From Melanocharis versteri (Eukaryota > Chordata > Aves > Passeriformes > Melanocharitidae): a stretch of DNA of 64,000 nt. Position numbers and translations under genes: made by a program. Shown in pieces: positions 1 through 14,300 of this stretch (the stretch's first letter is position 1; every line of letters starts with the position of its first letter). The notes below the pieces were generated by a model that was not told the origin of the DNA, did not search any database, and was given only the letters and a program-made list of their open reading frames with translations. The stretch is from assembly GCA_013397845.1 (NCBI GenBank), contig VZTG01007812.1:47980-111979 (forward strand), given 5' to 3'.

Positions 1-330
1 GGGTGCCCGCGATGGCCGGGCGTGCCCGTCCCTCGGTGCCGGCCGCCTGCTGCCCCGCCGAAGGAAGCGCCGCGGGAGCGGGGCGGGGAGCAGCCCGGAG
101 CCCCGGGGCTTTGCCGAGCCGCAGAGCCGGACCCGTGTGCCCGTAACCCCGTGCCACGTGCTCCGGGATGCCGCCGCTCGGGCGGGGAGGTCGGACCGGC
201 TGCCCCGCTGTGCTCCCGCCCGCCCTGTCGCTCCCGGGAGCCTGCGACCCGCGGTGCCGGCACAGCGCACGGCCCGCGGCGCTGCTCGCACCCGACGGAC
301 TACGTCCAGGTGTTGGGGAAAAACGGGAAA
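1..330. promoter_or_regulatory. CpG-rich island, probable CCDC148 5' end / shared promoter
   Basis: This block is very rich in G+C and in CpG dinucleotides, and drops sharply to AT-rich sequence near 320. That is the look of a vertebrate CpG-island promoter. It lies upstream of CCDC148 on the same strand. In mammals CCDC148 and PKP4 start head to head from one such island, so an untranslated first exon of CCDC148 is likely here and the PKP4 start may lie just left of the window (inference). A possible donor is CCAG|GTGTTG near 309, but it is weak and I do not assign exon limits. The open frames through this block are a by-product of high GC. Confidence 0.55.
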
Positions 331-2836
331 ACACTTTCCATAGTGTTTTAACATCCCGCCATTATAAGCTTCCAGTAGAAGCCGAACTCTCTTGATGGCG
401 TGTGAGGAATCATAGATGTAGAAAAGAAAAGCCAGTATCCCTAAAACCGCTGTAAAACATTTCAGTAAAAGGCTTTGGTTGTGTTAAATGCTTGATCAAC
501 TTTTTGCATCCCATGCCTGTCCTGAACTCACCATCCTGGTGTGTCTCGTGGGTCTGACTGTGGCCACTCCTCTCCTTCCAGCCTCTCCAACAGACCGTCC
601 CGGTGTATCCCAGGTGTGACTCGTTTTCCATTTACTTATTCCTCTCCTCCCACTCTCCCGCCGTGCAGGTGTGATAGTGACAGACACTCTCCACTTCATT
701 GAATAGCGCAGTGCTGACACTGTAAATGGCTAAGAGGAGCCAAAACCTAATGGCCGCTTGAATCAGTAACTCTTACTGTCTCTAGAGGTTGTTTTATTCA
801 CCCTCTTCCCCTGTTGTATTGCTGCAGGTGGTGTAGAAAGCCTGCTGTAAAGGAACATGAGAAAAGTATCCACATTGTAACTTGTGTCTTTTTTCCATCC
901 AGGTCAGTTTCAGTTTCCCGCTTGAAGAGCTGGACCGCAGTTTTATTTTAGGCATAAGGACATACGAACTTGTGATGTGGTTTAATTGGTGCCAATGCTG
1001 CAGCTAGAACTGTCCTTTGTTACCCTCTGCTTAGGAAGGAGCTGCAGGTAACAAGTAGGAGGTAGCTGAACACAGAGAGTCGCCTTTAAACTCATATAGT
1101 CCCTTCTCTGAATTTCCCACTTGGAATGTAATCTGCTACGTGGAAACCATGTAGGCTATTGGGAAGATGTTTAATCTCTGAGGTATTTGTTGCTATTTGT
1201 ATAATTATTTGTATATTGAATAATGCAGTAGGAACTCCTACGTTATGATGATATCCACAGGGAAGATGCTTGGCAGCTGTAAACAGGAGTCTTGAGTCCT
1301 CACTGCTCTGAAAAATTTCATGATTCATAGCATGCGAACTACATATAAAATATTACCAAACCAGAATGGTGGTCTCTGTCTAGAAATGGGAAACAGGAGC
1401 TGAGGGGAATAACAGTAGAAACTTAGTAAAATAAAGAGTAACAGGTGTGAAATAAAATAAGTGGGAGAAGGGTCAGATGAGAGTGCGGAGCTGGAGTAAA
1501 GGAAAGATAAAATGTGAAATAACTAGATCTAGAATAAAGGGAGGAGAAAGTGCAGGGTGTGTGAGAACTGTGAACCTTGTAAGTTGCAAGGGTGCTTCTA
1601 CCAAAGGTGTACTGAATCAATTAAATTAGCTTCAAATCAGTCTCAGCTAGTTTTCACCTGTAATTTGGGTATTGTTATGCTGGCTTGGCTCTCACAGAGA
1701 GCAGCTTTTGGGAAATGAGGAAGCTTATTCGCCCCCCAGTAAATGGAGCTGCTCCTGGATGTTGTTGTGGGGCTGTGGAAGGCACGGGCTCCCGGCAGGA
1801 CACGGGAGGTGGCACAATGCCCTCTCCAGGCCTTCCCGGGTCCGGGTGGTTCCAGGTGGCTGTATCTGCCAGAACGGTCAGGAACAGGCTGTTCAAGTGC
1901 CCTGCATCCCTGCGGAGCCAGGCTTTGCCAGGGCTGGCTGTGCTTTGGAGTTTCCCATTGGGCTGAGATGGGAAAGGGTAGGAAATGCTGTGGAGAAGGA
2001 GAAAGGGATCTTGAGCCAGTTCGTTTTGGCACAAAAGAAGTAGAAAGAATTGAAAGTAACATTTTGAGGTTCTGTCAGATTTGGGAATATGTTGAATGAC
2101 TGTCAGTGAAGAAAAACTGTTTCATTCTATCTGGTATTAGTCATACCCTCATAGCTGGTTTGTTTTGGCACCCTGAGCAGCCAGTACATTATCTAATTGA
2201 CTGCTGTGTGTCCCACTGCAGCAGTCCTGTCCAACAGGGACAACACAGGCTATGGAAAGGCACCCCAGATTAACCTTCCAATGCAAAGAGCTGCATGGAG
2301 GGTGATTCTTTGATTTCTTATTCCATTAGCTGATACCAGCCTTGGTCAAACATACGTTTAAATTCTTACATGACTTTTAGAATCAGCAACAAACAAGTAC
2401 AGTTTCTTTTTATTCACCTTCTTCTGGATATCACTTGCAAGTAAGATGGTCTGTTTCATTCCCAGTGTCATTTGGAAAGCCATGATTCCACTATGTTTGC
2501 AATTCGTAAAAACCTAGTCTCATGTTTTACTTTGGAACTGTACTGGTTTCTCTTGAGCCTTAAATCTGACCTCTTAGAGTGACTGTGCTCATCTTCCAGT
2601 GGTTTAGATGGCAATGTAGTTAACAGGTATTTGCTAGTTGTTTTGCTGCTGTTGTGCTTCTTCAGCATTTCAAGTCATTAATATGTTTTTCTGCTTTGTT
2701 TAATCTATTCTGAAATTAATCCATAATTGAGTATTTCTTTTTTATATATATTCCACAGATGTTCATAGCCCTAGCAGAACACTGACATGCCTATCTTTTA
2801 ATTTTAGTGATAAATATCAGTCACAAAAACAGTGTT

Positions 2837-2890
2837 GCTTTGTTTCTTGTTTTTTTTCTTTGTTGCTTTTTTTTTTCTTCTTTTTGTTTT
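2837..2890. repeat. T-rich low-complexity tract
   Basis: Runs of T broken by single G or C bases, followed by a GGTTTGG-rich stretch up to about 2955. It is simple low-complexity sequence with no sign of a gene. It could be the eroded antisense tail of an old retroposed element, but nothing recognisable lies beside it. Confidence 0.6.
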
Positions 2891-5800
2891 TGTGAATTTG
2901 GTTGGTTTGGTTTTGGGTGGTTATTTTGGGAGGGATGGGGAGCGTGGTTTGGTTTCTTCTGGAAGCTATTTAATGCTACCCACTTTAACTTCAAGCTCTT
3001 CCAGATACTGAAATTATAAAGGTTTGGGAAAAAAATACCTGGAGAAGAGAGTGATACTCATGGCGGGCTAACACAACACATGAGCAGCTGTTTAGTGCTC
3101 TTATGGGGAGTTATTTAGATGTGTGGGGGTTTTGCCTCTCATTAGAACCTACAATTTGATTTCAAAAGTTGCTGCAAGCCGTTGTGTTGATGTCACAGCT
3201 ACTCAGTCAATCACAATACAATTGATTTTGGGTAATTTTGAAACTGTAATTTCATTTGGTATAAAAAGTACTAAATGTTCTCCTGCTTTTTATTGTTTGA
3301 CTGGGGAGGTAAGGCACCTAACAGGCGTATTTCTGAGGGAAGTGGTGGGCTGACATTTTGCTTTTTCAGCAAGGGCTTTTATAGAAACGTTCTGTTTCAG
3401 ACAGTGCCATTCAAAATTACTGCTCTGCCATGGATAGATATTCCTCTTTCCCTGTGGTAAAACAAAATATTGAGGAAAGCTATTTGGATACTGCCAGGTT
3501 GTTTGCACTTTCATTTTTTTCCTTGCGCAGCTTTGGAGCATCAGGTAGGAGTGTTTGATTGTAGATCGTGCTGAGTGCTCAGTGTGGCCACCAGCCTTCG
3601 TTGCAGAGCCCCTGTGCTCTGGCCCAAGCCCGGCTGCCACGGGAAGGACAATGCTGCCCTGTCACGATATCTGTCCCCAGCTTTCCCAGTGCCAGCAACA
3701 GGATCCTGCAACTGTGCAGGGAGCTGCATCACAGAATTGGTGCAGCTTCCCCAGAAACCTCCCTGGCATACCTGCTCTTATTTTTCCAGTTGGATCAATT
3801 TTCCCGAGCGTGCTGTTCCTGCCTGCAGTGCCTGTGCTGAGGAATGTGCAAGCACAGCGGGGCTGGGGGCCTCCTCTTCTGGCAGGAACGGGAAAGGGTT
3901 TGCCCTGATACCTGCTGGAGGAGCAGCAGCTCGCTGACCTGCAGCGTGAGCCCAGTCACCTTTTCTTGGCAAACCCCAGGAATCCTGTCCCAATACATTG
4001 TTTCAGATGGCAGCGTGGCCCCAGGAGCAGGGTGATGGGTCTGTGTTTGGGCAGCAGGAGAAGGGATGGCCTGAAGTGACCTGTGCTGAGGGTGAAATCA
4101 GGTTTCATCACACGTATGAACCTGTAAGTCAGGGTTCCTCTGGGATATTGCAGCACCCGGAAATAAACAGGCAGCTTGGCGAGTGGATGATTTGGAGAAG
4201 AGGTGGCAGGAAATGCTGAGTGGGATGTCCAGTAAAGACAAAGTCATCAGCAGTTGGTCTGTTCTGTGGGTTTTCAGGTCCTAAGCGTGTAAGTAATTGT
4301 TGTGTAAACAACCTTAAAAAAACAACCAAAGCCCACAAAGAAATAAAACCCTCACCACCCTAGCTCTGGACAATGCAGGTACTTATACCTGCTCAAGGAC
4401 AGGGGAAGGCCTGCTAAAATCCTTTGTGTTTTCTACCAACTGCTACCCTTCCCAAGCTGAACAAATTACCCGCCTTTTTACCGGTTTGTATATGAGGCTG
4501 GAAAAAATGTTGGGAAATTAACCAAATTGTAATCTTTCATACCAGACTGGGGATACAGAATGTCAGACTGAAATCTAGAGATACTTTTGAATAAGGAGGC
4601 AACAAAGAAAATGTATATGCAGAGAGATAATTTGATTCATGTTTACGGACTATACATGGCTGTAACTGAGAGGCCCCAGACAAGGATGAGTTGCTTGTTG
4701 TAGTAGGATATCAGGCAACATTATGCAATAATTTAAAGTGAAGTTGTGCCAAATGCTTCCCTGCACATAACTCTGGGAATTTGGCCTAGCAGAGCTGGCA
4801 AAAGCTGTACGAACCGATACTGATGCTCCTGACAAGAGAAGCTGCAGTGGCTCCTAAATCACATGAATTATCTGTCCCTCTGCCTTGTCTCTCATAGCTG
4901 CAGACAAACGTTCTGCTCTGACTCCCGCTACACTACTCAGACAAAAATCATCTGGGTTGGCTTAAAGGACAGCGGCACAGAGTCTTTGGTGCCAGCACTA
5001 CCTCCCAAGGTCCCTCAGGGTCCTCTCTGCCCTGGGGTGTTTGTCCTGGCTGTGTGTCCCACCTGCAGCTCGGGGCGGGCAGTGGTCTGTGGAGCTGGGG
5101 CAGGTGAGAGGCAGAGTTGCTCTGAAGTGTAACCATGAGCGTGCAAATGGCTGCAGCTCCACAGCTCCTCGTGGGCTGAAACAGGGAGAAGTGTCTTGGC
5201 TTAGGGAGAAATTGGACTTATTCTGACAGAGTCATATGTTCTTGTTCTGTTAAACTGTACTGCCAACAACACAAACTAAGCCAGCTGACTTCTGCCTGCG
5301 CTTCACTGGGAAATGCGTGCAGAAATTGGTCTGTCAGCAGAGCTGTGAGGAAGAGGCCTCCAGCAGTGGGGCACGGAGCCCTTCCGTACAGATTTGGGTT
5401 TGTTAGGTAAAAAACATCAATAACAAAGCTAGCATGAAAATGGGGTAGGTGGAAATGCTTTCATTAAAAATACTACACAGAAGGCAACAGTAAAGACAGA
5501 GACGTGCAAAAGGTAGGGACAACTTAAAATTACCTTTTTAATTCCATAAAACAAGGAACCAGACTCCTGTTTCCCTTCCTGCTTTGAGAAAATCTGAGAT
5601 CTAGCTAGATACAGAAAATGAAGCTATCATGACTCTGAAACTGTGTATTTCCAATTGTGCATTTTGCAGCTCTGGGAACAAAATCACATTGGTTGGTTTA
5701 TCTGAAGAGCAATGGGGCTGTGATTTAACAACTGGAATCCAGATATATTGCACAGATTTTTTGAAGTCCAGTCTTCAGTAGGTTTTTGTTCTTTTTTTTC

Positions 5801-6609
5801 TTTTAGAGTGACTCAATGACTTCTACCTGCTCTGAGCTTCTTTAACTGTCTTCCATTGAACTTCTTCTGCTACTTAGTATTGACGATTTCAGTATCTGAT
5901 GGTTTAGTACATGTGATGCTCCCTGCAGAACACACTGTTCTGCTGCAGCTCCTTTTGAGGTCTAGCCCCTTAATGAACTCTGCCTGTAAAATTACATCCT
6001 TATTCTACTGGCCCAGTGTTGTTATACATGGAATCTGTCTCTGAAATTCCTGTGGTACAGTGCAAATCCTGCCTCTTGATAAGAGGTGCAAAGCCCAGGT
6101 ACCTCGTTGTATTGCAGGGAATGTTGAATCTCTGCAGTTTTGTGTTACAGCATCTTTGCTTCTGTTGTGCTAAGTGGATTCTGTAGATGTAAGTGTTTTA
6201 TCTGATGGATGCAGGGCAGCAGAGGGGTGAGTTGCTTGCTGCACCATTCCAAACAACCCTTTCCACACAGCCTAGCCATAGCAGATATGCTTTACGAGCC
6301 AGGCAGCCACAGGTCAATATAACTAAACATTTATTCTTTCTTAAGTAATGGAGAAAATTGTAGGGTCCTATAATGGATAACTCAGCCTCACATCTTCCAA
6401 ATAATCTTTCATATATTCAAGCATATTGTTTAGTTTTCTAGCTTTTGTTGTACATGGAGGTAATAAATAGAAATCTAGATTGAACATCAATAAAAACGAC
6501 ATATGACAAAATTCTGCAAATCTCTTGTGTTACAGAAGTCTGTAAATGATGCCTCTGAATTTTTGCCTTTAGCTCAGCAAAGCTGGACTTTGTCCGGATT
6601 TGTCCAGCC

Positions 6610-6764
6610 ACGTGCCAGGAATTGCCCAAAGGAGTTGTGGCTGTCCCATGGCTGGAGGTGCCCAAGGCCAGGCTGGACAGGGCTTGGAGCACCGGGGGAC
6701 AGTGGAGGGTGTTCCCCTGCTCATGGCAGGGGCTGGAGCTGGAGGAGCTTTAAGGTCCAACCCC
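6610..6764 (+). mobile_element. CR1 LINE 3'-end fragment, degenerate
   Basis: The + strand carries phrases typical of the avian CR1 3' end in order: TGTGGCTGTCCCATGGCTGG, then CAAGGCCAGGCTGGACAGGG, then CATGGCAGGGGCTGGAGCTG, then CTTTAAGGTCCAACC. The element's sense strand is +. Only the 3' part is present and the terminal short repeats are lost, so it is a dead 5'-truncated copy. Recognition is from memory of the CR1 consensus. Confidence 0.75.
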
Positions 6765-9700
6765 GAGTGCGCTGTGATTAACTACTCAAAGCATCAGAGC
6801 ATTTTCTCGTTTCATCCTCTTTCGTTTAAACCTTGTGACTGCCAGGTGTGCTGACTGCAGCAGGCCAGCTGCATTTGGTCACTGAAAATGGATTGTGCAC
6901 GTTTTGTTCGAAACAAAACAATGTAAAATGCCACCTGACTCGCTTGATCCGAGGTGATGTGGGTGACTTCATTTCCTACCCTTTTTATGTCACCTTGTCA
7001 ACTTCTAAAACATTTACTTCCTTTCTTTTATCTGCTTGTTTCAATGTTTTTTCTAAGTGTTCCTAAAATTTATTTTCTCTTGGATTTTCTAAGAATATTC
7101 ACAGAATGGAGGGGGAATAGAGTTCCCTTGTGATGTGCAGATCCTCAGAAAGCAGATGAGCTATTCCCTGCCCCTGCAGTGTGACAGAGCAGCCCATGAA
7201 GCTGATTGTTTTAAGTGTTACTCAAATTGATCTTCCTACTTTGGATTAAGTTTTACTTAATGAGGAAGTAATGAGATTATCATAGAAAAAAAGGACTATG
7301 TCTCTTTTGGGAACATACGTTTTCTGAGACTTGACTTTATTTCAAACAGATCTATAATTCTTTCTTTGGGGGAATGTAAATTTAAATTACAATCAAACAA
7401 TGGGATTTTTCTAGCAACAGTTTTGAAACCGAATGATGGAAGTATTATACTGTGTATTTTCTTCCTGGGGAAAGGATTGACTGCTGCAAGATTAACACGT
7501 TCTGGATGGGTGCCATTTTCAGATAGTTAGTTCAACTAGAAGAGAAAGGATCTGATTAAGGGATCAAGCTCATTATTTGTTTGTTGTTTGTACTCCACGC
7601 CCTACAATGGGAGTGAGTCTTTGCCTAACAATAATTAGGATCAGATGGTTCAGCAACTGCATATTAGTATTCCTTTTCTTTAAATGAAAACATGCAGTAG
7701 CTTAGCAATTAACATTTCCATTAAACTTTAAAATCTTTAAAAAAGCCTTCCACAAAATATTCAAGACGTAGCCAGATATTCAAAAGAGAGCACTGAGAAT
7801 AAGGGCACTTCTGAGTTTGGGGATTTTTTCTGAGTTTGTAATTTTTAGGAACATCTGTCCTAATGTATAATCCCAATTCCTGTTGATGCTGTGTTCCAAG
7901 TTTTCAGCAAGTCCGTGGTTCAGCTCTGTTTTCTGGTGGCGTACCCCCAGCAGTGCATTTCATGAGCCACTGAGAGGATTGTAACACCTGCTGTCACAGG
8001 ATTCCGCGTCCTTCATTCTCACAAACCCGAGGAGTACCTGCTGTCCTGTCCCTGGTGATGCTGTTAAATTGTGTTTTGTGAGGACTTGATTCATATTATT
8101 GATTTTTACATTTAACAACGTGGGTGATTTAAAACATGCACAAGAAATTATGTTTCAGAAGGCATGTCTGGGTCGTTAAGCACTGTGCCTCCCTGCCAGA
8201 AATCCTTCTGCCCTTCTTTTGATGAGCAGCACTTCAGCTGGGAGGGAAAAATGGCACTGGTGACCCAGATCTGCGAAGATTTATGTATGCAAACAACTTG
8301 TTGAATCGAGACAGTGGAATTAGGCTCTTTTAAAATCACTGGTTAAACTCACTGGGAGCACTCACACTTGTGGAACCGGGGCCTGGGCTGGACCTGACTC
8401 ATCCCCAGGAGCAGTCTGTGGCAGGCACCAGGCTTTGCTTCCTCCAGGAATGCTGACTGACACTGGGGAGTTTAATTTCTATTTAAATGGAAGGAAGGAG
8501 GGCATTGCCTCAATATTGGCTATTCCCATATGTAAGGATAAACATAAGTCATACACCTCAGACACCAGCTAGGGCTTGCATTAAGAATGCACTGAAGAGT
8601 TTGATTGAATTGGAGAGGAAATCTTTTAAGAGATCACATTTTTATTCCCTAAAAGAGTTCAGTGAATAGTGAAATACTAAAATGTCAAAGGAGCAGAAAA
8701 ATAGAATTCATAAACCTTGTGCTTTTTACTGCTGCTAAAAGATTTAGCTGTGGCTGGTTGTAGGCAGAGCTGACTTGGCATTCTTGGGGGACGGATTTCT
8801 ATGTACAGAGACTTCTGCTTGGTGGCTGGTTGATCTTTTGTACTTTTTCTTTCTAAGATGCATCAAGACTCCCAGCCTAGAGTCTGCAATGAAGTTTGAG
8901 CAAAGCTTTGAGGCAGGGTATTGGAATTTGGGCTTGGATGGACTTTTATAGTATTGGAGAGGTTTCTAGATATATCTGCATTAAAGCAGAAATAAATTTA
9001 ACTGGCAGTGCTTTTATCATTTTGATTAGTACATTTACTAGTTACTGAAGATAAAATGCAGGTCTATATAGATCTTGTCCTTTTCCAAAACTATCTTAGC
9101 ATTCATTTTCAGTGTTTTAGTGAGGTCATAATGTTGAAGTTGTGATGACAGAAAATAATGTCTGTGAAAGGCTGAGATCAAATACAATTGTATGACATCA
9201 TTGTGGAAGAGAGAAATGGGTTGGCTAGGAGGGAATAAGGACTAGGTTAATCAAATACAGTAGCTCTAAATTTACAGAAAACAGCCAGTAATTTTTTTTG
9301 CATCAGTTCTATTCTCAAAATGTATTCTCTTGGTTTCTTTTGAAAGGAAGTGAAGCTAAGGTCAATATGTGTGAAGTTTTCTTCAAATACTGACATTAAA
9401 TCAGAAACATGTCAGTAGAAAGAAAAGATATTAACAATTTGCCAAATGGACAAATAAATAAATAACCCAGAGGGGTAGCTCTGCTGCTGCTAATCTTACT
9501 TGTATCTGTAGTTATTTTTCAAAAAGGACAGCGTGTCTTGTGTTAGAAGCTTGTCATTTAAAGCTGGCCAGATGGACCCAGATTAGGATGATGGTTCCCA
9601 AAATGTGTATTACAGCAGAATGACGCTGATGCGGCAGCTGCGCAGGGAACAGTAATAAAAGGTTTTAATAGAGAGAAGTGGCTGTGATGGATCCAATCTT

Positions 9701-11279
9701 CTTAGAGCTTTTGAGTACTCCCAATTTTCCATCAATGTTATTTTTGCCTTCATTACACGGCGTAGATGAGAGTTACTGTCGTACTCCGTTCCCGAGTTTG
9801 TGGGTAGAAGCAGTGCTCGGGTGGTCAGAAACCAGAAAAAGCAGCCAGGAGGCAGACTGACTGTCTATAGCAGAGGACTGACATTTCTTTTAAGCTTGCG
9901 AGAAACCAGATTTTAGCAATGAGCATTCACCTGTTTTGTGCTAGATTTGGTCATGGGGGATTCTCTGTACAAAGCCTGGTGGTCTAGGATTGTCTTTGCC
10001 TTGTCACTTGCACAGTTCCTGTGGACAGGATTAATGTCCTTGGCTGAGCCACAGGAGCAGCGTGTGTGTGGATGTGGCTGTAATTTCAACTGCACTTACC
10101 TCATGTTTGCAGAAACACTGCAAGCTCATTCATTGAGCTGTTGTCCATCTAAGCTGGATTTTGACGCTGTAGTTGCTTTTGATGATTCTGCGATGCAGAA
10201 CATCAAACACAGCTCACAGGAAAGTACACTGTAAACTGTCTTTGGTTGCAGTCTCACCCTTTTGTTTGACTGACATTAATAGCTCTCTGTCAGAGTAGCT
10301 CCCTTTACATTTCTTCTGCTGCTCTTCCTTCCCACCTTCCTGTTGCATTGTGCCATCCTTGGAATTTGTAGGGATAAACTGGTTCATCTCACTAGAACAG
10401 TGAGGAAATAACTCTGCAAATGAACAAATTTTGCTGCTCTGCTCTTTGCTGTGGGACCGGGCAAATGTCAAAGGTATGACAAAGAGATGGAATTTTGTGT
10501 GTAGGAAATTTTGGCACAGTATGGCTGGTTTGAGGGAGAGGGTTCACGAGGAGCCTCGTTGGACAGGACCTTCCCCTTCTGTGTGACTCAGCTGTTGATT
10601 CAGTTCAGCTGAAACACCTCAGGTGGATCTGTTGCTTTTATTTCTGTGCAAGACCTGGGATGACAACAATGCATGCTTAATTATGGTGAAAGTAAGGGGT
10701 TTGACACATAAAAGACATTTTTTTACTGTGTTGTGTAGCTTATTGCATCGGAAATGTCCCGTTTGTCCCATGGTGATGTGGGTACTTGATACACCTGCTC
10801 ACCAAGAGCTGAGCCACTGCTGCTGGAACACCTGACCTGGTTTCACAGGTGTCACTACAGAGGTGCTTAAAGGGACCTAGACAGTCTCCAAATATAAGAA
10901 AAGAGTGATCTTTTCAGGCTTAATTTCTATAAAGCAAAGAACACCTCAAAACCTGATCTTACATTTGTACTGGGGGACTCATATTTTGAAAAGCACAAAG
11001 TAAAGAATAGATGAGCTATGTCACAACATTACAGATTCATCGAGGAAAAAATATTTTGTTTTCTTGGCTGCTAAATGATATAAGGCACATGAAATCTCTG
11101 CTAAAATGAAAGATGAACTTGAGGAATTTCTGTCTAATTACATTTTTAGTAAGATGTACCTCTCCTCAGAAAACAATAGATGTTTTTGAAAGTGTTTTTA
11201 GATTGCATCCACAATGTTGGTATTCTCAAAACGTCTGTTTGTTTCTCAACAGGTATAAAAAAATACATGAAAAATAAAA

Positions 11280-11334
11280 ATGGGTGAACTGGACCATGGA
11301 ACGCTGTTTTTAGGTCATAGGATTAGTGGTGGAG
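11280..11334 (+). CDS. CCDC148: CCDC148 coding exon 1 (start codon)
   Basis: The exon probably begins at 11253 after acceptor CTCAACAG. An in-frame TGA at 11268-11270 precedes ATG at 11280, which has A at -3 and G at +4. It encodes MGELDHGTLFLGHRISGG and ends one base into a codon at donor GGAG|GTATGT. That base plus AC of the next exon makes the Asp that begins the conserved DNL motif. The peptide itself is not conserved with mammals, so the call rests on phase, splice sites and start context. Confidence 0.65.
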
Positions 11335-14300
11335 GTATGTACGCTATTATGTTTAATTGTTTTATTCACTGTTTATGAAACACTCTGCAATTAATAGCCT
11401 CATATAGGAGCTGCTGTAGCACTCTGGTTCTGGTTTGAGTTGGAAGGGACCTTAAAGGCCGATCAGGGCTGCCCCCCTCCATTTGGTGCCCTGTCCTGGG
11501 GGACTGCCCTGCCGAGGGACTTGGAGAAATCCTTCCCCAGCCTGGAGTTGTGCTGTCAGGCTTTGTGTAGCAGGTGAAGATCCTGGGGGACCTTGAAGGA
11601 GGATGGTGGGATGGCTCTGCAGGATTTATTTTACCTTTTACCCCTCTGTAAATCCACGTGTCAGACACAGCACTTCCAGCCGCGGGGCTTAGCAGGGAAT
11701 GCGGAAACATAATGAGCAATTTCACTACTAAAGAGAACTAAAGCAGAGGTTGTGAGGAAATGCCCGTTCCTCATCCCTGTAAAGCCTCCTGGCTTATGCA
11801 GAGTGACTGAGTATCTGCACTTCACAGTGCTAGGGCAAAAGTTCAGGTAGTTCATTTACAATTGTAATTGTACCTCAGTTTTATACCTTTTAGAAAAAAA
11901 ACTATGTCAGTTGCTCAGTCCATAGGTTACAATAAACATTGAGGCAGTTTTCCAATCAGTGCAAGAAGGATGCATTTATTGAAACTTAGGTATTTCTGTA
12001 TCAGAAGATAATACAATGCCTGTAAATGCAGTTTAAAGTGAATTCTTGACTAAATTCACATGTAGATGATACATTTCAAAATAACTTTTTGTAAACAGAC
12101 AACTGGTTAGTGTTTCTTATATAGTTTCTACTACTTTATGTTTGTTTAAAATTCTCATTAACCAAGTAACAATATCATTATGAAAACTTCTAGTATTGAA
12201 AACATTGGTTCTGATTTCTATCTAGAATGCTTTCATTCTATGACTCGCGCTTAAATTATTTCTCAAGAATTTGAAATGACCTTATGTGTTTTATATGATA
12301 ACTAGACAATTTGGAGATTCCTGCAAGAAATGCTCTTTGCAGCCAGAAGTACAAACCTGTTGACTACAAACATCTGTATGAACTTGCTGCAGAGGCAAAA
12401 ATGGCCTCTGCACAAATTCAGTTAAAGGTATGATTTTTGTTTTATTTGTAATGTGAATGCTTTTGAAATTCAGTGATCATATTTCTTGTCCCTGCCCCAA
12501 GGAATCTGAGAACGAATAGGGATCACAAATTGCCATACCAGAGTTCAGCCAGAGGGGGTCAAATGTGAAAGTTTATCATAGATATACTGTGATTTGGATG
12601 TGTTAATGTCAATGTGTGGACTTCCTTCGAATCAGGGGTGCAAAATGTGTGTGGATGTTACTTCCTCAAAAGACAGGAAAAATTTGTATTTTACTGCTTT
12701 GAGGAAATTCACCCAAACTTATTACATTCCTGGGGGCAATGAAGAATTTGTGGGATTAAATGGGAAGGGGAGGCTGATCCAGAAAAAAAAAAGCTGAACA
12801 AAAAGATACGAAGTGAGGATTTCCAAAAGTCAAGCAGAGGTAGATCTTAACAAGCTTAAAAATGTTTAATAGCCACAAAATGTAAATGTAGAGCAGACAG
12901 AAAGGTATAAATTGGTGCAGAACATCTCAAGGGGTAAAGACAAGAGGAGCCTTATTTAGTACTAGAGAAGGGTGACAATGAATCAGAGAAAAAAATACAT
13001 ACTTTCTTTATAGTATTGCTTGCTTTATTTCGTGTAGGTATCATATATCAAAAATTCTGGCAGGTATTGCTTCATGGATTGGCAATACCAAATTCTAAAT
13101 AATTAATTCAAGCTTTAATTTTTCATCTTTCTTTTGTTTTTCACCTTCTCAAGTGTTTTGCAGCTGAGTAGGTAGTAAAATATATATGGTGAAAGCTCCA
13201 GAGACTAGTATGTGTTCACCTACTACTTTTTGTTGCTGATTCAAGCCATTCAGATTTTGAAGAGCTGGGTTACTCTTCCTTTGAGGTAGAATCAAAGAAA
13301 CAAATGGTAAATCAGTTGTTGACTACTTAAGAAATAAAAAGACAGCACAACAGGAAAAAAAGGTAACATTGCAGCAGTTATGCATAAATGGCATTGCTGT
13401 TGCTATAAAATAATTTCAAGAGCATATTAAACTTTACATGCAAATGTACTTCAACTTTTGTTTCACTTAGTTTTAGAATTGGCTTGAAGAGGTAACTATT
13501 TTCAAATTGCTTTAAATACAGTATCCTATTTGCTTAAGTCTGATTTCTAGCACCTAACGGTGATCAAGAGGAAACTATAAGTGACTTTTTAAATGTGAAA
13601 ATACGTAAGCAATAGAAGTGAGATATTATCATTGGTTCAAAAGTACTGTGCCATAGTGATTGAGAGCAGGGAGCACGTGTGTTCAAGCTGTAGTACAGTC
13701 CCACATGCAGCCTCCTGTAAACACCTTGTGTCACATCCACAGGCACTCCGTCTCTCCATGGCCCCTATTGCAGCTTCTTACCCCGGCAGACTTCCCTCTG
13801 CTCTGAGCAGGAACTCCACCTGTTTCAGAAGCAGGTATTCCTATTTTATCCAAAGCATGAAGCAATGTTTTTGTGAAGCCCTCAGACAGTTCGAGAGCCT
13901 CTTTAATTAGATAGATTTTGTAAAAACACTCTTTTTTCAGTAATACATTTTTGAAATTCTTTTTCTTGATGTACTTTCACTCTTTCATCTTCCCATCTTA
14001 AGAAAGTATATTTTTCATTCTCCTGCTCATCTTTCCCCACCTTTACCTCCAGGGAAATAGGGATGCGAAAAGAAAGAAGAAAATGGACTGCATTTTTTTT
14101 CACTTTCTCCTCTCATTAATTGTGATTTGAAATGCAACAGACTTGTTCCATGAAAATTGGTTACGTTTGTACCCATTGATCTTTAGAAAAACACAGTTTT
14201 AAAAAAAGCTATTAGATTCGTCATTCTGTATTTAAAAGTTTCCGTGTGAAGGCATTTGATAAAGCTGTTGAATGTCTTCAAAATACAAGCTTTAATTTTC

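Larger units (their letters stand above)
331..11252 (+). other. Probable first intron of CCDC148 (no exon seen)
   Basis: About 10.9 kb between the CpG island and the first supported coding exon. I see no coding exon with splice sites. The stretch is mostly unique AT-rich sequence, with a T-rich tract near 2840-2890 and one CR1 fragment near 6610-6764. Short open frames, such as those at 3555-3937, show no family resemblance. Any non-coding first exon boundary is undetermined. Confidence 0.5.

Noticed and set aside
22..395. Overlapping ORFs at the left edge
   Set aside because: Pro/Arg/Ala-rich translations of a CpG island; better explained as promoter or 5'UTR.
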